From Chitinimonas koreensis (lineage in GTDB: Bacteria; Pseudomonadota; Gammaproteobacteria; Burkholderiales; Chitinimonadaceae), in the NCBI RefSeq assembly GCF_014353015.1, contig NZ_CP060704.1, forward strand, positions 5,419,001-5,483,000: a DNA stretch of 64,000 bases. Reading direction: 5' to 3'. The notes beneath the pieces are model-generated. The model saw only the letters and a list, made by a program, of their open reading frames with translations. It was not told where the DNA came from and did no database searches. A program made the position numbers and the translations under genes. Position 1 is the stretch's first letter, and each line of letters opens with the position of its first letter. This document shows, piece by piece, positions 47,637 to 56,429 of this stretch.

Positions 47637-48770
47637 TCAGGCCAGCTGCACCGCCGCAGCCCCACCCACCCGCCGCCGCAACCACCGATTAGCCGGCTCC
47701 GCAAACCCTCGCGCCACCAAACCCGCCACCAGCAGCGAAACCGCCAGATAACCCAGCAGCAGCACCAACTTGATCTCCGGCGCCACCGCCGCCCGCGGCA
47801 AGTAATCGCGCAGTACGCCCAGCACCACGATATGGAACAGGTAGAGCTCGTAGCTGTGCCGGCCCATCCAGCGCAAGCCGCGGGCCGGCAGGCTGCCGAG
47901 CCAGCGGCCGGCCGGGCCGTCGGCCGGTGCGAACAGCAGCAGCACCGCCGTGCCGGCCGCCACCTGGCTGAAGCCCCACACCTCGTGGCCGCCGATGCCG
48001 CGCCAGAAGCTGAAGCCGATCAGCCCGGCCGCGGCCCATTGCAGCGCCCGGCCTGCCGAGGCCGGCAGCCGTAGCGCCGGCGCCAGCACGGCCGCCGCGA
48101 TGCCCAGCGCGATGGCGTCGAAGCAGGCCCAGTAGCCGTACATGTAGAAGATCTCGTTGTCGGCATGGCGGGCGCGGTACCACGGGCCGACCGCCACCAG
48201 CACCAGGCAGGCCGCCAGCAGCCAGCGGCGCCGGCGCAGCAGCAGGCAGGCCAGCGGGAAGCCGAGGTAGAACATCTCCTCCACCGACAGCGACCAGTAC
48301 ACGTTCAGCGCGTAGTTGAAATAGCCGGCGTCCTGCATCAGCAGGTTGTGCCAGAAGGTCAGCACCGACGGGATCGCCACCCAGAAGTAGCCCAGCGGCA
48401 GGCCGGACCCGCCGTCGCCGTTGCCGAAGGAAGGCAGGCCGGCGCAGGCCAGCGCCACGATCAGGACCAGCGCCAGCAGCAGCGGCGGCAGGATGCGCGC
48501 CGCGCGCCGCAGGTAGAAGGCGCCCGGTGCGACCGCGGCCGGGCTGCCCCAGCGGCGCAGCGCATGGTCGGTGATCAGGAAGCCGGAAATCGCGAAGAAC
48601 ATGGTGACGCCGTAGTTGCCGTTCCACAGCAGCGCGTCGAGCAGACCGGCCGGCAGCCAGGCGGCCAGCGGGCTGGCGTTCAGCCGGTAGCTCAGGTTGA
48701 AGTGCAGCAGCAGCACCGCCAGGATGGCGATGCCGCGCAGCAGGTCGATGCGGGCGTTGCGCTGCGTCAT
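47637..48770 (-). CDS. Acyltransferase 3 (OafA/YrhL-type) membrane protein
   Basis: 377 residues with about ten membrane helices. It begins MTQRNARIDLLRGIAILAVL, containing the RIDLLRG motif, and continues with LLHFNLSYRLN and FFAISGFLITDHALRRWG, and later FYLRRAARILPPLLLALVL. This family O-acylates sugars of LPS, peptidoglycan or glycolipids. It lies convergent to the oxidase gene, 58 bases away. Substrate unknown. Confidence 0.93.
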   Translation of the reverse strand: MTQRNARIDLLRGIAILAVLLLHFNLSYRLNASPLAAWLPAGLLDALLWNGNYGVTMFFAISGFLITDHALRRWGSPAAVAPGAFYLRRAARILPPLLLALVLIVALACAGLPSFGNGDGGSGLPLGYFWVAIPSVLTFWHNLLMQDAGYFNYALNVYWSLSVEEMFYLGFPLACLLLRRRRWLLAACLVLVAVGPWYRARHADNEIFYMYGYWACFDAIALGIAAAVLAPALRLPASAGRALQWAAAGLIGFSFWRGIGGHEVWGFSQVAAGTAVLLLFAPADGPAGRWLGSLPARGLRWMGRHSYELYLFHIVVLGVLRDYLPRAAVAPEIKLVLLLGYLAVSLLVAGLVARGFAEPANRWLRRRVGGAAAVQLA

Positions 48771-48892
48771 CGTCTTCCTACGGGCGGGATCGAGGGGCCG
48801 GCATCATCGCGCGGCCCGCAGGCCGCCACAAGGCCGGCGACGAGCCGGCCCCGCCCAGGCGGGATGGCCCGCAGCCGGCCTTCCCCGGCCCG

Positions 48893-50773
48893 CTACTGCC
48901 AGTTCCACTGCTGCGACCACCCGCCGTGCGCATCCCACAGGTGCGCATCCTGCCCGTCGAACGCGCCCCAGGCGCTGTCCTTGATGTCCAGCGCCTTGTC
49001 CGGCGCGTTGGACACCCGGAACGAGGCGTTCGCCCCGCGCAGCCAGCGCTGGTTGGCGCCGCCGTTGCAGTCCCACAGCACGATCGGCGTGCCCTTGGCG
49101 GTGCCGGCGCCGCTGGCGTCGGCGCACTTGCCCGGCGCGGCCTTCGGGTGCAGGCGGCCCTGCTCGTCGTACCACCACAGCTGGCTGTCGGCGCCGTGGC
49201 AGGACCAGTGGTGGATGCGCGTGCCGTTGCCGGTGGCGCGGTCCTCGAGGTCCAGGCACTTGCCCTTGCCGTTGGCCAGCTTGCGCCAGGCCGGCGGCTG
49301 CGGCGCGGCCGCGGCCGGCTCGATCGTCACCGTCAGGTAGTTCGGCGCGGCCACGCCGGCGCCGAGGTATTCGACGATCACGCCGCCGTCCTCGATCGTG
49401 AACTCGCGCAGGCCGATGTAGCCGCCGAGCGTGGCACGCAGGGTGCGCGCGCTGTCGTAGATGCGCAGGCCGTCGGCGGCCAGCGTCACGCTGCCCTGCA
49501 CTTTCACCTTCACCGCCGTGGCGCCCGGCAACTGCAGCGAGCCGTAGCGCTGCGGCGCGGCATCGGCGCGCCATTCGGCCGCGCGGTAGGCGTAGTCCTG
49601 CCACTCGCCTTCGCGCGCCTGGTCCGAATACGCCAGCCAGGCTTCGCCGCCGCCGAGCGCGGCGCGCAGCTTGCGGTTCTGCCATGGCGTGGCCGGCACG
49701 GCGAAGCGGAAGCCGGGGAATTCGGCGGCGCAGCGCGCGGCGCCGTCCTGCCAGGCGCCGCGCGCCACGGTCACCCGCCAGTCGTCGGCGTTGGCCTCGC
49801 TGCGGCAGGCATAGCGCAGGCCGGCGCCGCAGCCGAGGTCGTTCCAGCGGCCGTCGCCGCGCGCCTGGGCGCAGTGCTCGGCATTGCCGGCGTTGTTGGG
49901 CTCGCCGTCGGCCCAGTTCCATACCGCGGCGCGGAACAGGCCGTCGTCCCAGCGGTCGGCGTCGACGATGTTGATGCCGCAAGCCAGCAGGCCCGGGATG
50001 TTGCCGGCGTCGATCGTGCCGGTCTCGTCGACCCAGGCGTCGGGCAGCACCTCCTTGGCCAGCTTGCTGTCCGACACCGTGTAGAACTGCCCGCCCGGCA
50101 CGATGGCCTGGCCGTTCAGCGTGCAGGCGTTCGCATCGGCGAACTTCACCTGGCGCGAATTCCAGCCGCCGTCAGCGCCGTAGGCGAACAGCCGGCCGTC
50201 CCATACCGTGCGGCCGTCGTAGACGGCGTTGGCCGATTTCACGATCACCCGCTTGCCGCCCGCCACCATCTCGCGCGGCGTCTCCCAGCGGCCGGCCGGC
50301 TTGTCGGCGGGCAGGTAGAGCAGGCTGCCGAAGATCTGCTGCAGCGGGCCGACCACGCCGGCCTGATCGTTGGCGCGGTCTTCCAGGTCGATCAGCACGA
50401 TGTCCTTGGGGTTGCGCCGCAGCCAGTCGGCGATCTTGCGCAGCTCGGCCGGGTAGTCGTCGTCGGCGCTGTAGATCTGGCCGCACTTGGAATGGCACAG
50501 CTTCACCGTGCCGCCGTCGAGGTGCACGTCGAGGTCGACGTTGCGCACGCCGCCGGTCAGCAGCTGGTCCAGCGGCAGCCGCTGGTTGGCCCACAGCGCC
50601 GAGGAGTCGTTCCAGGCGTTGTGGGCGCCGAGGATCTGCACCCGGTTCAGCGGCGTGTCGTATTGCAGCTGGTTGATGCCGCGCAGGGCGAAGGTGGAAT
50701 CGGCGGCCAGGGCCGCGGGCGCACACAGCGCCAGGGCGGCCACGGCCGCGGCCGCCAGGGTCGGATGCTTCAT
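48893..50773 (-). CDS. Exported PLC-like protein with C-type-lectin-like and ricin-B modules
   Basis: 626 residues. Signal peptide MKHPTLAAAAVAALALCAPA. Residues about 25-270 are a PI-PLC X-like domain: NRVQILGAHNAWND holds the first catalytic His and VKLCHSKCGQ the second, with DIVLIDLEDRAND between strands. Then a C-type-lectin-like part (NWADGEPNNAGNAEHCAQAR with WND and YACRS) and a second weaker copy. The last 130 residues are a ricin-B/beta-trefoil lectin (GKCLDLEDRATGNGTRIHHW; QLWWYDEQGRL). The enzyme could cleave glycosylphosphatidylinositol-type or other lipids on a surface bound through its sugar-binding modules. The fusion is unusual. Confidence 0.85.
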   Translation of the reverse strand: MKHPTLAAAAVAALALCAPAALAADSTFALRGINQLQYDTPLNRVQILGAHNAWNDSSALWANQRLPLDQLLTGGVRNVDLDVHLDGGTVKLCHSKCGQIYSADDDYPAELRKIADWLRRNPKDIVLIDLEDRANDQAGVVGPLQQIFGSLLYLPADKPAGRWETPREMVAGGKRVIVKSANAVYDGRTVWDGRLFAYGADGGWNSRQVKFADANACTLNGQAIVPGGQFYTVSDSKLAKEVLPDAWVDETGTIDAGNIPGLLACGINIVDADRWDDGLFRAAVWNWADGEPNNAGNAEHCAQARGDGRWNDLGCGAGLRYACRSEANADDWRVTVARGAWQDGAARCAAEFPGFRFAVPATPWQNRKLRAALGGGEAWLAYSDQAREGEWQDYAYRAAEWRADAAPQRYGSLQLPGATAVKVKVQGSVTLAADGLRIYDSARTLRATLGGYIGLREFTIEDGGVIVEYLGAGVAAPNYLTVTIEPAAAAPQPPAWRKLANGKGKCLDLEDRATGNGTRIHHWSCHGADSQLWWYDEQGRLHPKAAPGKCADASGAGTAKGTPIVLWDCNGGANQRWLRGANASFRVSNAPDKALDIKDSAWGAFDGQDAHLWDAHGGWSQQWNWQ

Positions 50774-50946
50774 GTCGTCTCGCGTTTATGTTGTTTGGAT
50801 AGGGTGACGCGCGAGCAGACTAGGACATCTTCATGACGGCCGGACGAACCGGGATTGCCAATAAATCGAGCGCTTGCTTCTACGCAACAGCGCAGCGGCC
50901 GAAGGGGCTTGTTCCCGGCCAGACGCCATGCCGATGAGTCGAGCAT

Positions 50947-51016
50947 GTAGGAGCGGCTTCAGCCGCGAATGGTCGTCAAATCACCAACGGGCAATCGCGG
51001 CTGAAGCCGCTCCTAC
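50947..51016. repeat. REP-like inverted pair, family A copy 3
   Basis: Opens GTAGGAGCGGCTTCAGCCGC, closes with the inverse ending GCTCCTAC; 70 bases in the 297-base gap between the PLC-like gene and endonuclease V. The rest of the gap shows no gene. Confidence 0.9.
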
Positions 51017-51070
51017 AGGGCAAGCCCGGCGCCGGCCCCATCCGGAGCGGCGCATCGGGCGGGCGACGCC

Positions 51071-51796
51071 TCAGTCCTCCGCCAGCAGGTTGCCGCTGTC
51101 GCCCGTCGCCGGCGCCTTGCGCGATCGCCGATAGGCATTCACCGCATCGTGCGCCGCGCGGGTCGTGATCGGCAGCCGGTAGCCCTGCAGCATGCTGCGC
51201 ACCAGCGCCAGCGCCTCGTCGTGGGTGATGCGGTGGCCCGGCGAGACCAGGATGGGCTTGGAGCGGGCCTTGCTCTTGAAGGCGGTGCCGAGCAGCTCGC
51301 CGCTCCTGGGGTCGAGGATGGGCTGGCCGTCGCCGGGCCGCACGGGCTCCTGCCAACTGCCGTAGAGGCTGGACTTGGCCACTCCGACGCTGGGCAGGTC
51401 GAGCAGCACGCCGAGATGGGCGGCGATGCCGAGCCGGCGCGGATGGGTGATGCCCTGGCCGTCGACGAACAGCACGTCGGGCGCCTGCCGCAGCTGGGCG
51501 AAGGCCTTGAGCAGCGCCGGGATCTCGCGGAAGGACAGGAAGCCCGGCACGTAGGGAAAGGCCGATTCGTGTTCGGCGAACACCGACTCGACCGGCGTCA
51601 GCGACGGGTAGGCGAACACCACCACGGCGGCCGACAGCAGGGAGCCGTGCCATTCGGACGAGACGTCGACCCCGGCCACGAAGCGGACCGGGCCGGCCAG
51701 CGGCTCGAGCCGCACCTCGGCGGCCAGCCGGCGCTGCAGCGCGGCGGCCTCGGGCAGGCTCATCCGGTAATCGTCGGGCAGGCTGGGGACGTGCAT
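51071..51796 (-). CDS. nfi: Deoxyinosine-specific endonuclease V
   Basis: Cuts the second phosphodiester 3' to deoxyinosine in damaged DNA. ATG 51794-51796 gives 241 residues; an ATG nine codons further up is possible. Catalytic acidic residues are in VRFVAGVDVSSEWHG (Asp), FVFAEHESAFPYVPGFLSFRE (Tyr and Glu near PYVPGFLSFRE) and DVLFVDGQGITHPRRLGIA. The rest includes SVGVAKSSLYGS and PILVSPGHRITHDEAL. Size fits the family with a short C-terminal tail. Confidence 0.95.
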   Translation of the reverse strand: MHVPSLPDDYRMSLPEAAALQRRLAAEVRLEPLAGPVRFVAGVDVSSEWHGSLLSAAVVVFAYPSLTPVESVFAEHESAFPYVPGFLSFREIPALLKAFAQLRQAPDVLFVDGQGITHPRRLGIAAHLGVLLDLPSVGVAKSSLYGSWQEPVRPGDGQPILDPRSGELLGTAFKSKARSKPILVSPGHRITHDEALALVRSMLQGYRLPITTRAAHDAVNAYRRSRKAPATGDSGNLLAED

Positions 51797-51941
51797 GGCG
51801 GGTCCTGGTCGGGGCGCCACCAAGCGGTGGCATGAGATGGAGCGGCGGACGCCGGGAAATATCCCGGTCGCCGCCTCGTCGGCTCCGGCTGGCTACAATT
51901 GCGGCTTCGGCTATCAACCCTGCCCGGCGCCGCGGCGAGCC

Positions 51942-51967
51942 CTTTCGCGGCTAAAGCCGCTCCTGCA
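51942..51967. repeat. Half of a family A REP-like element
   Basis: TTTCGCGGCTAAAGCCGCTC then CTGCA matches the right arm of the family A pair, but no clear left arm is present. It lies in the 475-base gap between endonuclease V and the DUF3141 gene. Confidence 0.6.
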
Positions 51968-52140
51968 TGGACTTCGAACGGTGGCGGGTAAGACGGCGGT
52001 TGCGGAGCCCCGAAGTCATCGGCGCATGCCGACAGCGAGTGCGCGCCCGCCGCCGCCCGGGGAACGCCGGCGCCCCGAAGCGGTTCGAACCCGGCAGGGC
52101 CGCCGCACGGCACCGCCCGGCGGCTGGCCCCCGCCCAGAC

Positions 52141-52169
52141 TTGACGCGCACGTCCATCGCCCCTAATTT
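52141..52169 (+). promoter_or_regulatory. Sigma-70 promoter of the DUF3141 gene
   Basis: TTGACG (52141-52146), a spacer of exactly 17, then TAATTT (52164-52169). It lies about 100 bases before the ATG. Downstream, TGTTGCATCGCACAA near 52175-52189 is a short imperfect inverted repeat that could bind a regulator. Confidence 0.7.
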
Positions 52170-52271
52170 CAGCATGTTGCATCGCACAAAACAGGGTGGA
52201 CCCGCCGCTCGGCCAAAGCCGGACCGAGCCGGCCGAGGCGCCGCCCATCGTACCCACCGAGAGGTTCCCCG

Positions 52272-54617
52272 ATGACCACCGCCCTCCCCGCCGCCTCCGA
52301 GCTGCTGTCCCATGCCTACCGCCCCTATACCAACCTGCTCGGCGACGCGGCCGACTACTGGCGCGACAGCTGGCAGCGCACGGTGCTGACCCTCGACGTG
52401 CTGCGCCGCCGCGGCAACCTCTACCTCGAGCATTCGCGCGCCGGCAAGCCGCCGGTGCTGGTGTTCGACTACGAGATGGTGCTCGACGGCCGCGAGCTCG
52501 AGCGGCCGGCCAATTACGCGCTGGTGCGCATCGTGCCGCCCGAGGGCTGTACGACCGACGCGAAGAAGCGGCCGATCGTGGTGGTCGACCCGCGCGCCGG
52601 CCACGGTCCCGGCATCGGCGGCTCCAAGATCGACAGCGAGATCGGCCTGGCGCTGCGCGGCGGCCATCCGTGCTACTTCGTGATGTTCTTCCCCGAGCCG
52701 GTCGAGGGCCAGACCATCGAATGCGTGGCGCGCGCCGAGGCCGAGTTCCTGCGCCGCGTGCTCGAGCTGCACCCCGAGAGCGACGGCCTGCCGCTGGTGA
52801 TCGGCAACTGCCAGGGCGGCTGGGCGCTGATGATCATCGCCGCGGTGGCGCCGCAGCTGGTCGGCCCGCTGCTCCTGGCCGGCTCGCCGGTCTCCTACTG
52901 GTCGGGCGTCGAGGGCAAGAATCCGATGCGCTACAACGGCGGCCTCTCCGGCGGCACCTGGCCGGCTTCCTTCCTCGGCGACATCGGCGCCGGCCATTTC
53001 GACGGCGCCTGGCTGGTGCACAACTTCGAACAGCTCGACCCGGCCAACACCTACTGGAGCAAGCCCTACAACCTGTATGCCAAGGTCGATACCGAGGCCG
53101 AGCGCTTCCTCAGCTTCGAGCGCTGGTGGGGCGGCCACTTCCTGCTCAACCGCGAAGAGATCGACTGGATCGTGCAGAACCTGTTCGTCGGCAACCGCCT
53201 GACCGCCGGCGAGATCGCCACCGCCGACGGCGAGTACCGCGTCGACCTGCGCAACATCCGCTCGCCGATCATCGTGTTCGCCTCCTGGGGCGACAACATC
53301 ACCCCGCCGCAGCAGGCGCTCAACTGGATTCCCGACCTGTACGCCGATGTCGACGAGATCCGCGCCCACGGCCAGGTCATCGTCTACTGCCTGCACGAGA
53401 AGATCGGCCACCTCGGCATCTTCGTCTCGGCCGGCGTGGCCAACCGCGAGCACGCCGAGCTGGTCAGCGCGATCGACCTGATCGACACCCTGCCGCCCGG
53501 CCTCTACGAAGCCAAGATCGAGGACACCCAGCCCGATACGCCCCGGCTCGAGCAGATCAGCGACCGCTACCTGATCCGCTTCGAACCGCGCCAGGTCGAC
53601 GACATCCTGGCGCTCGACGACGGCCGCGACGACGAGCGCCCGTTCGAGCTGGTGCGCCGCGTAGCCGAGGTGAACCAGGCGCTGTACGACAAGCTGGCCT
53701 CGCCGCTGGTGCGCGCCTGCAGCAACGAGATGACCGCCTTCACCACCCGCATGCTGCATCCGGCCCGGGTCGAGCGCTACGCGCTGTCCGACCTCAACCC
53801 GTGGCTGTGGCCGGTGCAGGCGCTGGCCGAGATGACCCGCGCCCAGCGCGCGCCGGCCGCCGCCGACAATGCCTTCGTGCAGATGGAGAAGCACTTCTCC
53901 AAGCTGGTCGAGCAGGGCCTCGACTACTACCGCGACCAGCGCGACCACGCCTCCGAGCAGCTGTTCAAGCACGTCTACGGCTCGCCCTGGCTGGCCACGC
54001 TGTTCGGCGGCGGCCAGGCGCCGGCGCCGGGCCGTGCCAAGGCCGGCCCGGCCTCGCTGCGCGCCCAGCTCGAGCGGCTCAACATCAAGGCCGCGCTCGA
54101 CAACTTCGACCGCGGCACGCCGCTCGACGCCTTCGTGCGGGTCATGGCCTACATCGGCGAGGACCACGTGGTCGACGAGCGGCCGTTCAACCTGCTGCGC
54201 CAGATGGTGGCCGAGCGCCGCATCGAGGCCGGCAGCCTGGCCGAGTACCGCGAATCGGTGCAGCGCCAGTCCTTCGTGCTGATGCTGGACGAGGAACGCG
54301 CGCTGGCCGGCCTGCCCAAGCTGGTGCCGGAGCCGCCCGAGCGGCGCCGGCTGATGGATACCGTGCTGCAGCTGCTGAACGCGGCCGGCCCGGTACAGGG
54401 CGCGATCCAGCGGCGCTACGAGGCGGTCTGCGCGATCCTCGACCTGGCCGCCGAACCCGCCGCCGATCCGGTGCCGGTGAAGCAGGAACTGGCCGCCCTC
54501 GCCGAGCCGCGCCGCAACCCGCGGCCGACGCGCCAGGCGGTGCCGGCCGCGCAGGCGGCCCAGCCGGGCACGCCGGCCAAGACCACGGCGACGCGCAAGC
54601 CCAAGGCTCAGAAATAA
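52272..54617 (+). CDS. DUF3141 protein with PHA-synthase-like alpha/beta hydrolase domain
   Basis: 781 residues. It opens YRPYTNLLGDAADYWRDSWQ, like the N-terminus of PhaC-related proteins. The nucleophile elbow is LVIGNCQGGWALM, a G-x-C-x-G-G lipase-like box with Cys instead of Ser, as in PHA synthases; SPIIVFASWGDNITPPQQAL places the Asp and EKIGHLGIF the His. A helical C-terminal region follows and a basic Ala/Lys/Pro tail (AKTTATRKPKAQK) that resembles phasin or PhaF tails. The family function is unproven; a role in PHA granule handling or fatty-acid transfer is inferred. Its end overlaps the convergent binding-protein gene by 10 bases. Confidence 0.85.
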   Translation: MTTALPAASELLSHAYRPYTNLLGDAADYWRDSWQRTVLTLDVLRRRGNLYLEHSRAGKPPVLVFDYEMVLDGRELERPANYALVRIVPPEGCTTDAKKRPIVVVDPRAGHGPGIGGSKIDSEIGLALRGGHPCYFVMFFPEPVEGQTIECVARAEAEFLRRVLELHPESDGLPLVIGNCQGGWALMIIAAVAPQLVGPLLLAGSPVSYWSGVEGKNPMRYNGGLSGGTWPASFLGDIGAGHFDGAWLVHNFEQLDPANTYWSKPYNLYAKVDTEAERFLSFERWWGGHFLLNREEIDWIVQNLFVGNRLTAGEIATADGEYRVDLRNIRSPIIVFASWGDNITPPQQALNWIPDLYADVDEIRAHGQVIVYCLHEKIGHLGIFVSAGVANREHAELVSAIDLIDTLPPGLYEAKIEDTQPDTPRLEQISDRYLIRFEPRQVDDILALDDGRDDERPFELVRRVAEVNQALYDKLASPLVRACSNEMTAFTTRMLHPARVERYALSDLNPWLWPVQALAEMTRAQRAPAAADNAFVQMEKHFSKLVEQGLDYYRDQRDHASEQLFKHVYGSPWLATLFGGGQAPAPGRAKAGPASLRAQLERLNIKAALDNFDRGTPLDAFVRVMAYIGEDHVVDERPFNLLRQMVAERRIEAGSLAEYRESVQRQSFVLMLDEERALAGLPKLVPEPPERRRLMDTVLQLLNAAGPVQGAIQRRYEAVCAILDLAAEPAADPVPVKQELAALAEPRRNPRPTRQAVPAAQAAQPGTPAKTTATRKPKAQK

Positions 54618-55351
54618 CGCCGGTAGGCCGCGCGGATGCGCTCGAGGCTGCCGTCGCGGCGCATGGCCTCGAGCGCGGCGTCGAAGCGGTCGCGCACCGG
54701 CGCGTCGCGGAAGGCCACCGAATAGTCGATCGGCGGGAACAGCTGCTGGTAGTCGAGCGGCTCGACCACGTCCATCTCGGCGGCCAGCCAGTCGCGGTAG
54801 TAGTTGAAGATCATGCGGTCGCTGACCACCACGTCGACCTTGCCCGAATACAGCAGCTTGACCTGCAGCACCTGCTGGCCGGTCTCGCCGTAGCGCTGAT
54901 GGCGCCTGGCCATCTCGGCGTAGGCCGGGCCGAGCTCGACGCGCGCGTTCTGGAAGGCCAGCACCGAGTAGCCGAGCAGGTCGTCCGGCCGCTTCACCAC
55001 GATGGCGCGGCGCTTGAGCGTGATCGCGTAGTCGGTGTAGCTGACCACCGGGCGCGAATAGTGCGCCGCCACGCCGCTGGCCGGGTTCAGCGTCATGGCG
55101 GCGTCGACGCGGCGGCTGTCCAGCACCGCGCCGATCTGGCCGTAGGCGACGTAGACCGGCTGCATCGCATAGCCGGCGCGCCGCAGCGCCTCGGCCACCT
55201 GCTCGTATTCGAGCCCGGCCCCGCGCTCGCGGATCACGTAGGGCGGCAGCGACAGCCCGACCGCCACCCGCAGCGGCGCCAGCCTGGCCGCCATCCCCAG
55301 CGCCGACCACGCCAGCGCGGCCAACAGGCAGATCGGTCGTGCGGCCCTCAT
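54608..55351 (-). CDS. Periplasmic solute-binding protein (amino-acid type)
   Basis: ATG 55349-55351 gives 247 residues with a signal peptide (ICLLAALAWSALGMAARLA) and the bacterial extracellular solute-binding fold (LRVAVGLSLPPYVIRERGAG; LDSRRVDAAMTLNPASG; YSGKVDVVVSDRMIFNYY). It starts over the stop of the Mpo1-like gene (ATGA). No transporter is encoded nearby, as for the similar protein at 21215. The ligand is unknown. Confidence 0.85.
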   Translation of the reverse strand: MRAARPICLLAALAWSALGMAARLAPLRVAVGLSLPPYVIRERGAGLEYEQVAEALRRAGYAMQPVYVAYGQIGAVLDSRRVDAAMTLNPASGVAAHYSRPVVSYTDYAITLKRRAIVVKRPDDLLGYSVLAFQNARVELGPAYAEMARRHQRYGETGQQVLQVKLLYSGKVDVVVSDRMIFNYYRDWLAAEMDVVEPLDYQQLFPPIDYSVAFRDAPVRDRFDAALEAMRRDGSLERIRAAYRRYF

Positions 55352-55647
55352 AGCGGGATCTTCCCGGTGAGCATCTGCCAGAACATCACCCAGTCGCCCA
55401 TCAGGCTGTAGAACGGATGGCGGAAGGTGGCCGGCCGGTTCTTCTCGAACACGAAATGGCCGATCCAGGCGAAGCCGTAGCCGATCAGCGGCAGGCTCCA
55501 CAGCCAGACCAGCCGGCCGCTGAGCAATGCGCCGGCCAGGACCGCCAGCACCAGCAGGCTGCCGGCGAAGTGCAGCCGGCGGCAGGTGCGGTCGCGGTGC
55601 TCTTCGAGGTAGTAGGGGTAGAAATCGCGGAATCGGCGGTAGCGCAT
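55348..55647 (-). CDS. Mpo1-like (DUF962) membrane protein
   Basis: 99 residues with two or three hydrophobic helices: RRLHFAGSLLVLAVLAGALL, then WLWSLPLIGYGFAWIGHFVF and NRPATFRHPFYSLMGDW. This matches the DUF962/Mpo1 family, whose yeast member is a dioxygenase in phytosphingosine breakdown; His residues in RRLHF, IGHF and FRHPF are those usually conserved. Overlap with the next gene suggests one transcript. Confidence 0.9.
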   Translation of the reverse strand: MRYRRFRDFYPYYLEEHRDRTCRRLHFAGSLLVLAVLAGALLSGRLVWLWSLPLIGYGFAWIGHFVFEKNRPATFRHPFYSLMGDWVMFWQMLTGKIPL

Positions 55648-55848
55648 GACGGGGCTCCCAGCGGCCGGGCATCGCGCCGGCCGGATCGAATCTATTTCCT
55701 GATGTTAATGGAAGATTAAGGAAAGGCTGGTCTAATCGCGGCGCGCCGCTCCATGCGGCGACGAATACGCCGTCCGAAGACAGCCGACGCCCGTACGGGC
55801 CAACCGGCCGCCGGTCCGGCCCGACGACCCACCGCCGCAGGAGCCCCC

Positions 55849-56232
55849 ATGGAACAGCCCACGTCGGAAAGCCCGTTCAAGGGCAAGACCGGCATCCGCC
55901 GCCTGATCAACGCCACCGGCTACTCGATCGACGGCCTGCGCGCCGCCTGGCGCCACGAGTCGGCCTTCCGCCAGGTGTGCCTGCTGGCCGCCGTCGGCAT
56001 CGGCCTCGCGCTGTGGCTACCGCTGCCGGCCTGGGGCCGCGCGCTGATCGCCTTCGCCCACATCCTCAGCATCGTGGTGGAGCTGCTGAACTCGGCCATC
56101 GAGGCGGCGGTCGACCATACCTCGCTCGACCATCACCTGCTGGCCAAGCGCGCCAAGGACCTCGGCAGCGCGGCGCAGCTGGCCAGCCTGCTCAACATGG
56201 CGATCATCTGGAGCGTGGTGTTGCTCAACTAG
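55849..56232 (+). CDS. dgkA: Diacylglycerol kinase
   Basis: 127 residues, the family size. ATG 55849 gives MEQPTSESPFKGKTGIRRLI; the catalytic segment is ILSIVVELLNSAIEAAVD then AKDLGSAAQLASLLN. Three membrane helices. It makes phosphatidic acid from diacylglycerol left over from membrane-derived oligosaccharide or LPS transfers. It lies 197 bases before a gene for a lipin-like phosphatase, so the two may run opposite reactions. Transcribed divergently from the Mpo1-like gene. Confidence 0.96.
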   Translation: MEQPTSESPFKGKTGIRRLINATGYSIDGLRAAWRHESAFRQVCLLAAVGIGLALWLPLPAWGRALIAFAHILSIVVELLNSAIEAAVDHTSLDHHLLAKRAKDLGSAAQLASLLNMAIIWSVVLLN

Positions 56233-56429
56233 CGCGCGGCGCCCTACGCCGAACCACGGCGTCGCCGCCATCGCGCCGCGGCGACGCGTGCCTGCCACAC
56301 TCGGTCTTTCGCATAAGATCGAGCGCTTGCTTTCATGCGGTTGTCATCTATGTTCTCCACCATCGCCGGCTTCGCCCGCTGGCGATGATGAACAATCCAT
56401 TCCGGAAAAGAACAAAGGAGCAGACAACG

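Noticed and set aside
45656..47704. Minus-strand frame opposite the multicopper oxidase
   Set aside because: His/Gly/Arg-rich antisense shadow; all copper motifs are on plus.
54608..54617. Possible fusion of the DUF3141 and binding-protein genes
   Set aside because: They are convergent and overlap by only 10 bases at their 3' ends; both have complete ends.
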